A DNA stretch of 64,000 nucleotides. It comes from Schistocerca nitens. Taxonomy: Eukaryota; Arthropoda; Insecta; Orthoptera; Acrididae. Positions within the stretch are counted from its first letter, which is position 1, and every line of letters starts with the position of its first letter. The position numbers were made by a program, and so were the translations under genes. The notes under the pieces are model-generated. The model saw nothing but the letters and a program-made list of their open reading frames with translations. It ran no database searches and had not been told where the DNA came from. Below are positions 1 through 10,859 of the stretch, in pieces. The stretch spans positions 529,623,102 to 529,687,101 of the forward strand of contig NC_064616.1 in assembly GCF_023898315.1 (NCBI RefSeq). The letters run 5' to 3'.

Positions 1-645
1 ATTCATCGAATATTTCATTGAACTGAAGTTCTTCAAAGTGTTTTCATATGTTAAGACTTAGACCTGTTTCATAAACCACCACATTTCCTGTCACTTTAGC
101 ACGAGAAACCGTACTAAAAATGATATATTTTGTAGAGATTTTTAATGCGGCTTATCACTGAAACTGCACATTTTCGTAATATGCAGTAAACCATCAAACA
201 CGGTATCTTAGGTTCGCAAACTCATAAATCATCAATTGCGGCTCCTCGGTTTGCTTCTATCAGGCTATCATGCCACAGCAGACAGGCCAGTCACAGCAAT
301 GGACACGTGATTGAGGTTGGCGTTGGGTTGGGACCTAATACCACAACATAAATTTCTATGAGTGAAACGAGTAGCAGTGTTAGTAATACTGGTTATCACA
401 AATATTTGATTTTTTTCCGAATATGTTACGAATTAAGATGTTGTGGTTAGGTTGGGACCCAATACCACTGTTTAATTTGCTGCTAGAAGATACAGACAAA
501 TATATGAGGCAACCAAGATGCTTAATTCATATTTTAACATAACAAACAGATTTATGTTCAAGTGATTATTATCAGAAATGATTATGATTACTTTGAAACC
601 ACAGCTCGAAATGAATGTCAGTAGTTTTAACCTGTAATATTTCGT
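1..645. other. AT-rich intergenic DNA, no gene seen
   Basis: I see no coding frame with recognisable motifs here. A short phrase of about 20 bases ending in ATACCAC occurs twice, near 325-345 and 450-472, which may be a decayed simple duplication. Confidence 0.5.
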
Positions 646-850
646 GAAACTTCCTGGCACATTAAAACTGTGTGCCGGATGTGGACTCTGAATCGTAACC
701 TTTGCATTTAGCGGTAAAGTGCTCTACCAACTTGACTAACCAAGCACTACCCATGACAAGTCCTCACAGTCATTACCTTGTCTCTTACCTTCCGAACTTC
801 ATAGAACCTCTCCTGCTAAACTGGGAAGACTAGAATTCATGGAATGAGGT
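646..850 (-). repeat. tRNA-like repeat fragment (family 4)
   Basis: On the minus strand this reads as a degenerate tRNA head with a box B-like GGTTACGATTC, followed by a tail that in the other copies reads AATCTGCCTGGAA. The same family recurs at 1075-1205 (plus), about 44825-45095 (minus) and 45705-45835 (plus). It probably derives from a tRNA-headed SINE or a fold-back repeat. The copy is too diverged to be a working tRNA gene. Confidence 0.55.
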
Positions 851-854
851 TGTG

Positions 855-1060
855 AGTTGCCCTTGGGTAGTTCGGTCGATGCCGCCAAGGTAGCTGAGTG
901 TGTTCGGTCGGAGAACTGGCTGCTCTCTGTAAAAAAAGAAAAAAACTGGGTGATGAAAGCTACTACGAACTTGAACAAGTGCCATCTGAAGTCCGCTCCG
1001 ACCAAATGCACCAAACAACAACGAACAGAATGAAGGTAAAAAGCCTTAAAAAACAGAAAG
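855..1060 (+). repeat. SINE-like fragment with A-rich segment
   Basis: The head GGTAGCTGAGTG resembles a tRNA A box. It is followed by CTCTCTGTAAAAAAAG and a tail with ACGAACAGAATGA. I recognise this layout from tRNA-derived insect repeats, but there is only one copy in this window, so the limits are approximate. Confidence 0.4.
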
Positions 1061-1074
1061 ATAAAAACTTCAAA

Positions 1075-1205
1075 AGTCGGCGGAGCACACGCCAAAGGTC
1101 CCAGGTTCGGGTTTCAGTCCGGAACAGAATTTTAATTTGCCTGGAAGTTTCATATCAGCACACACTCCACTGCAGAGCGAAAATTTCATTCTGTAATATT
1201 TCATC
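1075..1205 (+). repeat. tRNA-like repeat fragment (family 4), plus-strand copy
   Basis: It carries CCCAGGTTCGGGTTTCAGTC, a box B-like segment, then AATTTGCCTGGAAGTTTCAT and CACACTCCACTGCAGAGCG. The same order of blocks occurs at 45705-45835, so this is a dispersed repeat and not a unique sequence. Confidence 0.55.
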
Positions 1206-2057
1206 CTGGAAATAATATTCAGTGTCCAGAGGTTTCATGTATGAAAATATCATCTTTTCTAAGTCAGATATTAAATTAATAGTATAATTATTTTACATGT
1301 CAAAATATCTAGCCTACAAGTTCGGTAACTGACAATATCTCTTCAGTTTCTGGTATGAATTACTTATGGCAGGGGTGTGATGCCCTAATAAATAGATTCT
1401 TAACACGAAGTTGAACTATTAAATCGTCTTGCGTCTTAAAACAAACAGAAATTTTAGGTATTTAAGTATACCTTCAAACTGTAAAAAACATAGAAGTAAG
1501 CAAAATTAATTTCTACATACAGTTTCCTCTTGGAACTACAATCGCTTTTCTTGTCTATCTTACTCAGTCGTTAAGTCATGTCTCTCTTCTCGTGTCCACC
1601 ATACAAAGGAGATGGCAACACAGGTTGCGGGAGCTGTGTGGACTGTACTGTTTTCTAGGTTAGAGAGTTTATGAAAAGTTCATACACGGGTATAGATTCA
1701 AAGTGAGACTTCGTTATGCCCATCTATCGAGCGTGATTGACCATATTTTGCTGATTTACTTGCTTTCTTCTTCTCCCAAAATCTTTTCATCTTGTCACTG
1801 TGTTTTTTTCTTACGTTCTTTGTCCATGTTGTCTTTGGTGTAACACTTGGTTTAGCTTTAAAGCGATTCTTGTCAGTTAACAATATGAATGCAGCGCTGT
1901 CTTATAGTATTTTGTTTGTGATACCTATTTCCAGAATATATTTTTCAATCACAAGTTTCCAAATATTTCTAACTTTCATTGAGAGAACAAGGCAGAGATT
2001 CATTTTCGTACCTATTAGCTCTTATTCTGAGAATGTGTCCATAAAATTTAAATCTTC
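1206..2057. other. AT-rich DNA, nothing recognised
   Basis: Short open frames exist on both strands (for example a Lys/Arg-rich 61-codon frame at 1698-1883, minus), but none has a recognisable domain, codon pattern or splice context that would support a gene call. Confidence 0.4.
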
Positions 2058-2775
2058 TGTAGTGGCACCACCTTTTAGGATTGGGAAAGTTAGTTTTGTG
2101 CGATTTTCGCAGCACTAGTTACTGCCAGGTGCGGGCCGGATTGCAGTAAGTTACGCACGCCTGGGGTTGCGAAGGCAAATAGAGGCCACGGTGGCGTAGA
2201 ACTGCCGGAGAGGACACACACAGCAGTTTCCATGGCGCAAGTCACAGGCAGAAGGGAGCCATTGGCCAACCTAAGTGTTATGCTTACGTGACTCGGAGCG
2301 GCGCGTTCGCAAAACAGGCGCACAGCCGAGGATAAATAGGTGCCGCTTTCTAACGAGATTCATTGAAGTGTGACAGCTCTCCTGGACGGCGGGGCGTGTC
2401 GCACCACCGGCTACATGCAGAGCAGATGGGGCGCCAGCATCCCAGTCCACAGCGAGTCGTTGGTTCGACCCTCTGAGGCCGACGCGGGGTCTGCAGCCAG
2501 CCAGGGCAGGCCACTCTTCGGCTCACTACCACGGGCAGTCGTCTCGGCTCCCAACAAACGCCAGAGACTTCCCAAGGTGAAGGCCACAAATTCGGACGCC
2601 GGATACCAGGCGCCTGGTCTTCCCCGCTATCTCAACCACGCCGGCGAGGAGAAGGATGCAGCTGGCCACCCGCGGCTCACACCGAGCTACACTGAGTCGG
2701 TAGGGACGTAGACCGCAGAGTGAACTGCGGCATCCTGACGACGCGGCAGTCTGCTGGCGTACAAGGCCGGCACGA
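2058..2775 (+). repeat. Partial LTR of Gypsy family B, plus orientation
   Basis: It starts TGTAGTGGCACC, matching the first bases of the family B LTR read on the minus strand from 25715. It continues with the same ordered blocks: CACCACCGGCTACATGCAG, GGTTCGACCCTCTGAGGCC and GAGTCGG. Similarity fades after the GTACAAGGCCG block near 2770, short of the roughly 930-bp full LTR. No family B internal region follows. The copy is therefore a truncated or solo LTR, much more diverged than the pair belonging to the 14898-25715 element. Confidence 0.75.
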
Positions 2776-2884
2776 CACTACCTCCAATTATCACAGTCCC
2801 TGATGCATGTAACTCTTCAGATTTCAGTATCTGATGTAATTTTTTTAATTTAACATTACAAGAACTCGATTTTTTGTACCTGTT

Positions 2885-3455
2885 GTAAGTAGGCTGTTTA
2901 TGTTTTCTTATTGGCAACGTTACGTAGCGCTCTGTATGAAAATCACTGGCTGTACTGTGTGCATTCTGTGGCTAGTTTGCATTGTTGTCTGCGATTGTAG
3001 TGTTGGGCAGCTGGATGTGAACAGCGCGTAGCGTTACGCAGTTGGAGGTGAGCCGCCAGCAGTGGTGGATGTGGGGAGAGAGATGGCGGAGTTTTGAAAT
3101 TTGTAAGACTGGATGTCATCAACTGCTATATATATTATGAATTTTGATGATATTAAGGTAAATACATTGTTTGTTCTCTATTAAAATCTTTCATTTGCTA
3201 ACTATCCCTATCAGTAGTTAGTGCTTTCCGTAGTTTGAATCTTTTATTTAGCTGGCAGTAGTGGCGCTCGCTGTATTGCAGTAGTTCGAGTAACCAAGAT
3301 TTTTGTGAGGTAAGTGATTTGTGAAACGTATAGGTTAATGTTAGTCAGGGCCATTCTGTTGTAGGGATTATTGAAAGTCAGATTGCGCTGCGCTAAAAAA
3401 TATTGTGTGTCAGTTTAAGCACAGTCATGTATAATTGTTTAAAGGGGACGTTTCA
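2885..3455 (+). repeat. 5' LTR of Gypsy family A
   Basis: It begins TGTAAGTAGGCTGTTTATG and ends GGGGACGTTTCA, about 571 bp with TG...CA ends. Alignment by eye to the reverse complement of 17774-18325 shows long shared blocks, for example GGAGGTGAGCCGCCAGCAGT. The solo copy, whose edges are fixed by a 4-bp target duplication, supports these limits. I could not identify a convincing primer-binding site after 3455. Confidence 0.85.
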
Positions 3456-3750
3456 GATGTCGACCCTTAGCCGAGGATACCTCACTGGAATCTTCTGATT
3501 TTTTCTTGTAGTTTGCGTAATTAGTGTAGATTTTGTTTATTGCTAGCGCGTAATTGTAGAGAGAATCTCCTTTGTAGTTGCAGTCTTTCATTGTTGTACA
3601 TTAAAACAGGTGTGGCACGCATGTAAATTTGCACCAAGTATTTCGCAGCTGCGCTTGCAATTAACTAGATATTATTTTCAGTGCTATGTTAATGTGTTTT
3701 CTTATTTTGCTCTTCAAATTGTGCTTTTCTGTGTTGTCGTGTGAAATATT
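3456..3750 (+). other. 5' leader of Gypsy family A
   Basis: Untranslated sequence between the LTR and the gag start, T-rich and without open frames of note. A primer-binding site would be expected just after 3455, but I do not recognise a tRNA-complementary TGG stretch there. Confidence 0.5.
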
Positions 3751-6126
3751 GTGACAATAATGGCGTGTGAAAAACGTAATACTAGGCTCCAAAGCAAACT
3801 GAGAAATGACGGTGAAGACGAAAGCAGTGTGTTAGCGCCACCGTGTAATGAATTAACTAATGTTCAAACTAGTGATTTGGTAATTGTGCATAGGGAAATG
3901 GAGCGGGCGGCAAATAATGGCGTAGACAGTGAAACAATTAGTGAACAGGGAAGCATTATCGATCGATCGGTCGGCAATAGCTCGCCTCAGGAATCCGTAA
4001 TGACAGGACACAATCTCGCAAATACTGTAGATTCAGGTTTTGGGTCCTCACCGTTTTCTCAAATAAGTCAAGACACATTTTCTGCTTGTCAAAATGTGAA
4101 TGTTGCCGGGGCAAATTCACTGCCGAAAAGCACTGAGGAACATGTTTCAGACACCAGTGCATTGTTATTACAATTAATACAACAAATGGGACAAACACAG
4201 CAAAAGCTTCAAAAGTTAGACACAATGGAACAAAATCTTCGAAAGTTAGACACAGTGGAACAAAATCAGAGACAAACACAGCAAAAGCTTCAAAAGTTAG
4301 ACACAATGGAACAACACCAGAGACAAACACAGCAACAGTTAGACACAATCGAACAAAATCAGAGACAAACACAGCAAAAGCTTCAAAAGTTAGACACCAC
4401 ACTTGAACAAACACGTGAAGATTTAACTACTGAGTTACATAACATTGAATCTAAATGTCAAAAAGTCTGTAATGAAGTAGAAACACAAATTTGTGAGCAT
4501 TTTCAACCTATTTTTTCGCGGCATGAAAATGCATTACAGAATCACGAAGCAGCCATAAAAGAACTGCAAACCATTGTTCATGAAAATCACGACACCTTGC
4601 AAGCTAAAATTGACTCAGTTGCATCTACCGATTCGGTTACGCAACTTGCAAAAACTCAGGAAAACTTAAAGGACACAGTAGATACTCTGAAACTTGGTTC
4701 AGAAAAACACACTGAGGAAATAAGTACACTATCGGAGAAAGTAGCCGAACTTTCGGATCAGTTCACTAACTTATCTACAAAGGTAGATGATGTTCTGAAT
4801 GACACAAGACCTGTAGCCATCACTGACACAGAAGAGTATGAACAAATTAAGAAATTCAAACAAAATCAGAATCAAATTAATACGCAACACAAAAGAGAAA
4901 TCCGGGAAGTACAAGATCAGTTAGCACAAGTAATACAAAAATTACATATTTCAGAGGACACTCGCGCTTCAACACGGGAAGAGGGACTTAGAAATACGGA
5001 ACAACCACAAAATAATAACACAGGACACTTCGGAAATTATGAAAGAAATTGGCAAGGCACACCGAATTTTGAGATGGAACCGTCGAAACGACGTAACAAT
5101 GACCGACATGCGACTCGCCGACATGATGATTTTGACTATAAGCTGTTCATTACTACACGTAAATTCAAAACATTTAAGAATTCTGGCAACGACATTCATC
5201 CACAAGCATGGCTCCATCAATTCTCTCATTGTTTTCCTCCCAACTGGTCGTTAGGACACATATTAGAATTTATGTGTGGCAACTTAGAGAATGAACCAGC
5301 TGTAAGAATGCGATCGGTCATTCACGATTGTCACAGTGAAGGAGAATTTTATCATGCCTTCCTCTCAGCATATTGATCTCAAGCTACACACGACCGAGTG
5401 AAACATAGCATCATAATGATGAAACATTTCAAACAATCTGAATTTTCCAGTCTTGTGAAATATTTTGAAGACATGTTGCACATGAATCAGTACCTGTCAA
5501 ACCCATACAGCCCCTCAGAACTCATCCGCATTTGCTTAATTAAATTACATGAACATTTACTACATATTATTTTGGCAGGTCGTTGCAAAGACGACATTGA
5601 AGCTTTTCAGGAACTCTTACAAGAATTAAAAATTGACACTGACAATCGCGGAACGCGAAAACAGGAACACAACAATTACAGGTCACATCCGTCGCAATTC
5701 CGCGATGAAAGAAATAATAACTGGACACGACAAGGCTATTCTCACAACACAAATCGTGACCAAAACAGACACCACCCGTATGACAACCACTGGCAGAGTA
5801 ATAGTTACAGAGAAAGTTCGCATTTCCGTAGTAATGAATATGACAGAGACAATCACAGAAACAGACAATATGGTAACCAAAACTATTATTATCAAGGGAG
5901 ACAGAATAATTTCAGACGCAACAGTTCAGCGCGCAGTTACGATTCAGGGAGAAATTCTCCACCACGTGACCGACAAGAAAGAAACTGTGGAATCTACCAA
6001 CATGACGACAGACGATATGATCGTAACGACAGACCTGAATTGCATCAGAACTGGCGGGAATTTGTAGAAGTTAGGTCTCCAAACCCCAATAACGACGCGC
6101 GCCAACAAAGAGACAATAGGCAATGA
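3751..6126 (+). pseudogene. gag of Gypsy family A, one in-frame stop
   Basis: This encodes the capsid-type structural polyprotein that packages the element RNA in cytoplasmic particles. The frame opens at ATG 3751 and stays in frame to TGA 6124-6126 (about 791 codons). It is interrupted once, by TGA 5374-5376, at a place where the surrounding residues (LSAY-stop-SQ) suggest an ancestral Trp. The N-terminal third is an acidic, Ser/Thr-rich region, then a long Gln/Leu-rich coiled coil (residues roughly 140-400) built partly of tandem repeats. A capsid-like block follows (QAWLHQFSHCFPPNW, around 5200-5250), then a basic, Asn/Arg/His/Tyr-rich C-terminus at 5640-6120. I see no CCHC zinc knuckle; the basic tail presumably binds RNA. 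The start is chosen because it is the first ATG of the open frame. Length and composition fit Gypsy gags with no zinc finger. Confidence 0.8.
4190..4400 (+). repeat. In-frame tandem repeat inside gag (coiled coil)
   Basis: Blocks containing CAAAAGCTTCAAAAGTTAGA (Q-K-L-Q-K-L-D) alternate with blocks encoding TMEQNQRQTQ. Three full and several partial units are visible. All unit lengths keep the reading frame, so repeat number can vary without breaking the protein. Confidence 0.8.
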
Positions 6127-7917
6127 CTCATACCGCTGGCAGCCACAAAAAGTACGTATGAAACTGACGACGCAGCTGCCGTAGCTAGTAATTACATAAA
6201 AATGGAAGACATTAGGGACATCTTACTCCAGGAACACGACGTAAAACATAACAACATTGCATATCCTGTGATTCACATTACAGTAAATGACGTAAAATTT
6301 ATGGCAGTACTTGACTCTGGCAGTCCCATTTCAGTAATTAGTGAAACAGCTTTTAGCAAATGCAACAAATCGAACGATTGTCCCACACTTCCGTTACGTA
6401 AGATTAAATTACAAGGTGCAATCTTTGGAAAAAGTGTAGATGTACGCCAACAAACCAACTTAGAATTCTTTTGTAAAATCCACAGCTTCTCTATGAGCTT
6501 TCTTATTGTTCCATTATTGTCGACGGAAATTATATTGGGAGTAGACTTTTTGAATGAATACAAAGCAATCTTAAACTTTCACGATGCTGAAATAAGTTTA
6601 GAAAAAGAAGGTAAGTCAGTAGCTTTGAAATTTGAAGATTGGCTCTCAAACCATGACGAAGAAATTAATTGGCTTTACCTCCTGTTAGACAACAGTTCGG
6701 AATTTTCGACGGAACTTGACACTAACAATCACTCTGCAAGTACTGACAGGGATGATATCGACGGTGCATTTGATACTAATGAGTTAATTCAGAATAAAAT
6801 TCAAACAATTGAGACTTGTAATGACACTGATAGGCAGGACCTTTTTGAGATTTTACAAGCACATTCCACAGTTTTTACTCACAAAACAGGAACAATCAAG
6901 GGATTTCAATATCAATTTCGTGTTCGGGAGCATACTAAATTTTGTGTTAGACCATACGTAATTCCGGCACATTATAGGGACCGTGTTAGAACAGAAATAC
7001 AATCTATGTTTCACGAGGGCATTATTGAGCCTGCAGTAAGCTCATACAACAATCCATTACATGTTGTTGAGAAGAAAAATGGATCGATCAAGCTTGTCTT
7101 AGATACTATCATCATTCCTGAAACAGACAGGCCGCAAACGTTGGAAGAACTTCTTCAAAATTTTAATGGTGTAAAAGTGTTGTCTTCTGTTGATCTCAGA
7201 TCCAGCTTTTATCAGATCGAACTTCATCCAGAATGTAGAAAATACTCAGCTTTCCTTTGTTTCGGCGTTTGGTATCAGTTTCGGAAACTTCCTTTTGGTT
7301 TGAACATTTCTTCGACAGCATTCATTCGCGGGCTAAATTCCATATTACCTGAGTTCTTAAAACGTCACATCACCTTATATGTGGACGATATTCTGATAGC
7401 AGAAGCCTCATGGGAACAACACAATCGCATCCTCTAGAGCGTGTTACATATTTTTGCAGAATCTGGAATTACAGTTAACTTGGAAAAGTCTGAATTTGGT
7501 AGGACAAAGGTGAAGTTTTTGGGACGTATTATTTCTTCAGAAGGCATTCAGCCGGATCCTGAAAAGTTAGAAGCAATCAGAGGCATTCCAGTTCCATCCA
7601 CAAAAAAACAAGTCCGCAGTTTTCTAGGTCTCGTAAATTTTTACCGTCGTTTTCTGAATATGCACATTCTAGTTACACCAAAATTTTTTTCTCTTACTGG
7701 ACAAAATACTATTTGGAACTGGGACGAACAAGCACAGTTGGAATTCAATTATTTGAAAGAAGCGTTACTTAACGCGCCAATACTAGCTCATCCAGACCTG
7801 TCACAAGATTTCTGCCTTAGCACGGATTCTTCTAAAGTCGGTCTTGGTGCCCATTTATTTCAAGAAGCCACAGAAAATGACACTACTGTTCAGGGGAAGT
7901 TTCACTGTTCCACATAA
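6127..7917 (+). pseudogene. pol of Gypsy family A: protease, RT, start of RNase H
   Basis: The frame is continuous with gag across TGA 6124-6126; the next ATG is at 6202. The aspartic protease motif LDSGSPISVIS lies near 6310, with ILGVDFL near 6535. Reverse transcriptase follows, with VVEKKNGSIKLVLD, the SSVDLRSSFYQI block, LPFGLN and the catalytic YVDD at about 7379. A TAG stop at 7435-7437 falls between the palm and the thumb, in the same frame, and looks like a single-base change. The frame continues through LGRIISSEGIQPDPEKLEAI and SFLGLVNFYRRF into the first RNase H strand (DSSKVGLGAHL) and is then cut off. Protease and RT catalytic residues are present, so loss of function comes from the stops and the missing RNase H/integrase. 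Confidence 0.85.
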
Positions 7918-8190
7918 ATGTATATTTTTTGTAATTCAATAATTCGCTATTTGTTTATTTCACCATATAATCCACAGTGGTGGACGATTTCTCCTTTCAA
8001 CTCCCCCAAATTCTGGCAAATACCCAAAGAGATTCAGGTTGTATGTGAAGTATACCTATGGCAAGACACAATCAACACCTTCAATGCATGGTAGCAGAAC
8101 TAAAGCATCGGTGCTAATCACGATTTACCGAAATTCTGTCACCAAAAAAGCAATAAATATTCTAAAATACAGCTGAAGACAGCTGCTGAC
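7918..8190. other. Unassigned junction sequence
   Basis: This lies between the truncated Gypsy A pol and the CR1-like LINE fragment. It is AT-rich, and I cannot assign it to either element. Confidence 0.35.
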
Positions 8191-9360
8191 ATGAGTAATT
8201 TGGAAGTAAATACCCATAATGTAGGAAAGCAACTGAAGTCACTGAATAAAGGTATGCTGTCAAGTCCATATTGTATAGGAAACAGGCTCCTTGCAATTTA
8301 TCCTGATAAAATAGCTCCATTTTCAGTAATCATAAACAGCCACTCGTTCGATGATATATTTGTACCTAAAGAGTGGAAAACTACACAGGTGGCACCAGTA
8401 TACAAGAAACATAATCTAAGTAGGAGTAATCCACTGAATTGTAGACGCTTATCACTGACATTGACTATTAGCAGAATTTTGGAACATATACTGTGTTTCA
8501 ACATTAAAAATACCTCGAACGAGACAATCTGTTGACACATAATCATCTCGGATTCAGGAAATATCTTTCTTTTGAAACAAAACTGGCTCATTATTCACAC
8601 AAAGTAATGAGTGGTATCGACAGGAGATCTCAAGCAGATTCCATGTTTCTAGATTTCCAAGCAACTTTTGCCACCGTTTCTCACAAGCGGCTTCTAACCA
8701 TGCTATGCTACTGGATTCGTGTCTTACTGGCAGAGAGCTCGCAGTTCGTAGTAAGCATTTGGGAAAATTGTGGCAAGAACTATGGGATCAAACTACTGTT
8801 ACGGAACAATTCTTTTATCGACTTTCCCTCAGGATATGTTGCAGGTGTAAAAATTCAATATAGTACAAGAATTTCAGATCTGGTACAGAGAGCAACACGA
8901 TTCCAGATGAGGCAACTGTTACGTAAGCTTCTAGATTATATAAATTCGTAACTTTTAGCTTAACGAATGCACATTTCTAGGCTTAAACGTTCAACTGCCA
9001 AAGGAGGGCAGCTTACTTTTTATTGTTAAACACGGGAGATAGAGTTTGACACATATGACAGGCGAATTGTGGTAGGAATCATTCAAATAATGGTATTTCT
9101 CTTTGCAGTTACATCTTTTTACAGAATTTAAATCACTAACTTTCTCCTCCTAGTGCCAAAATATTTTGTTGACTGCAAACTACATAGGAAGAAACGGCAT
9201 TCGTGATACATCACGAAACACTATAACCTGCATGGAAATATTTGTCTCACGTGCTATTTGAGAGGAAAGTGGTAGAGAAATAATCTGAAAGCAGGGCTAT
9301 GAACCCTCTGCCAAATACATAAATGTGAATTGGATTTTAGTCATGTAGATGTAGAAGTAC
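8191..9360 (+). mobile_element. CR1-like LINE fragment, decayed
   Basis: Reverse-transcriptase pieces are readable in shifting frames. One around 8360-8520 has EWKTTQVAPVYKK followed by an SRILEH block, matching the RT fingers region of the copy at 15738-18405. Another at 8532-8720 has GFRK, then MFLDFQATFATVSH, corresponding to the FLDFRKAFDTV catalytic-Asp block. The 3' end near 9345 reads ATGTAGATGTAGAAG, similar to the short TGTAGGTGTAG tail of the minus-strand copy at 15738. The 5' part (endonuclease) is missing. Stops and frameshifts make the copy non-functional. Confidence 0.65.
8799..9002 (+). repeat. 204-bp direct repeat, copy 1
   Basis: Identical by eye, base for base, to 9535-9738 (offset 736). 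It lies within the LINE remnant. Both ends break sharply: the preceding base is G here and A in copy 2, and the following base is G here and A in copy 2. Confidence 0.9.
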
Positions 9361-9534
9361 TTGTCATTAAACCTACGAAGAGAATGCATATATGTTTCCT
9401 CTGTATTGTTGTGAATGTTATTTCTAAAATTGTTTCATTTATTGATTTCCTGTGTCTAGTTATTTTATGAAATTTATCTTGTCATAGCACCGCATAGAGC
9501 GTTTGGTGTTCTAGTCTGCTTATTTTGCGAGAAA

Positions 9535-9738
9535 TTACGGAACAATTCTTTTATCGACTTTCCCTCAGGATATGTTGCAGGTGTAAAAATTCAATATAGT
9601 ACAAGAATTTCAGATCTGGTACAGAGAGCAACACGATTCCAGATGAGGCAACTGTTACGTAAGCTTCTAGATTATATAAATTCGTAACTTTTAGCTTAAC
9701 GAATGCACATTTCTAGGCTTAAACGTTCAACTGCCAAA
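9535..9738 (+). repeat. 204-bp direct repeat, copy 2
   Basis: Second copy of 8799-9002 with no difference that I can find. The intervening 532 bp contain the LINE 3' end and unrelated AT-rich DNA. Confidence 0.9.
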
Positions 9739-10059
9739 ATCAGAACTGTACTGCTGGCTGGTAACGTTGCTGCGATACCGCGGGCGGGCGGTCGATGGAC
9801 TTTCCTGTCTCCCGAGCTGCCACGGGCCATCACACAGGAATGCCGCTGTTTAGAAATCCGTTCAGGAATGTCCGATGTGGGGAAGTCTAGTGGAATTTCA
9901 AATTCTGTGAAGCCGATATGGAATTCGTACTAATGTGTTTCACTGATACATTACGTTTATGTCTGTCAAACTGAATCTGATATCCCAGTACAAAAACGAG
10001 GTAGGCTAGAATCGTCGATAGTTAACATAGCATAAGCTACTGAACACAGAACTAGCAGT
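9739..10059. other. Unassigned sequence
   Basis: Contains a GC-rich patch near 9775-9835 and no supported gene. Confidence 0.35.
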
Positions 10060-10445
10060 GAAACTGTGATAAAACAATTAAAACGAATTGGACGCCTTAT
10101 TTTCAAATATTTTAATGATTTGCGATGCTTCGGTGATAATAACTCTACAGCTAAGGAAGATCTTGTATAGAAAGTCATTAAAACCATACTTAATGAGTAC
10201 AATATATTAAAATGTATTCTAACGGCTGGGGATCCTTTTCATGGTGAAAAAATAAAAACTAAATTCCAAAACTTCCACACAAAATACTACAGATTTGATT
10301 TCATTGATCGATTCACTGGGAAGTGAGAATCGTTTTAGTGAAGCAGGCTTAATAGTCGACCTACTTAGAAAGAGATTACAACCATGCAAAACCGCAAATT
10401 TTCTATTTATTGAAGATAACTTATCTGTTTTCAACTCACTTGATG
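10060..10445 (+). pseudogene. hAT-type transposase C-terminal remnant
   Basis: The frame opening at 10295 encodes FSEAGLIVDLLRKRLQP followed by an LFIEDNL block. This matches the hAT-family C-terminal dimerisation segment, where FS-AG-I---RR-RL-P followed by LFL--N is typical. Upstream frames at 10060-10290 (KRIGRLIFKYFNDL and others) may be more of the same transposase but are broken. hAT transposases cut and paste DNA elements with 8-bp target duplications. I see no terminal inverted repeats here, so this is a stranded fragment. The reading frame runs into an (ATT)n tract that encodes an artificial poly-Ile end. Confidence 0.6.
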
Positions 10446-10486
10446 TGGTTTTAACCCATTTCCATATTAACTTTTATTTCCTATCT

Positions 10487-10487
10487 C

Positions 10488-10521
<34 letters not shown>
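10487..10521 (+). repeat. (ATT)n microsatellite
   Basis: About eleven uninterrupted trinucleotide units. Confidence 0.95.
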
Positions 10522-10859
10522 CCTTGCGAGAGGAATTTAAGTAAAATTAAGTTTTTTATGTAAATAAATAACCAGATAATTACTTAGCCTTCTGTTAGGC
10601 GCGTCATCTTTTGTGACCCGGTTTGTGGCATTGGATCTCTTGGATAAATGCGACGATTTTTGCGTTTTAATGTTTGTTTTATTTTATTTTAAGAGTGCAG
10701 TTTTCTTTCTTAGTATATATTTTACGCGTACACAACTGAAATCAGGCTCATTAGATCATATACTGCAGATGTATATGAAATAATTGTACCAGTTGATTAT
10801 ATATTTAAGTAAATTACTGACATAATGAGAGTGCATCTCGGTGTTTTGTCAGATAGATA

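Larger units (their letters stand above)
2885..7917 (+). mobile_element. Gypsy family A LTR retrotransposon, 3' truncated
   Basis: Order on the plus strand is 5' LTR (2885-3455), leader (3456-3750), gag (3751-6126) and protease-RT-RNase H (6127-7917). The element stops inside the RNase H region. I see no integrase and no 3' LTR downstream before the next element, so the 3' half is lost. The 5' LTR is clearly the same family as the solo LTR at 17774-18325. Gag and pol lie in one reading frame with three in-frame stops and no frameshift over 4.2 kb, so the copy appears only recently disabled. Confidence 0.85.

Noticed and set aside
1698..1883. Lys/Arg-rich 61-codon frame resembling a nuclear protein
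   Set aside because: Composition only; no recognisable domain, no splice evidence, short length.
2350..2711. Open frames of 79-113 codons in GC-rich sequence
   Set aside because: They lie inside the partial Gypsy B LTR and match non-coding LTR sequence at 24783-25715.
3956..4414. 152-codon minus-strand frame with repeated Cys/Leu/Phe motifs
   Set aside because: It is the antisense shadow of the gag coiled-coil repeat. The repeat keeps both strands open.
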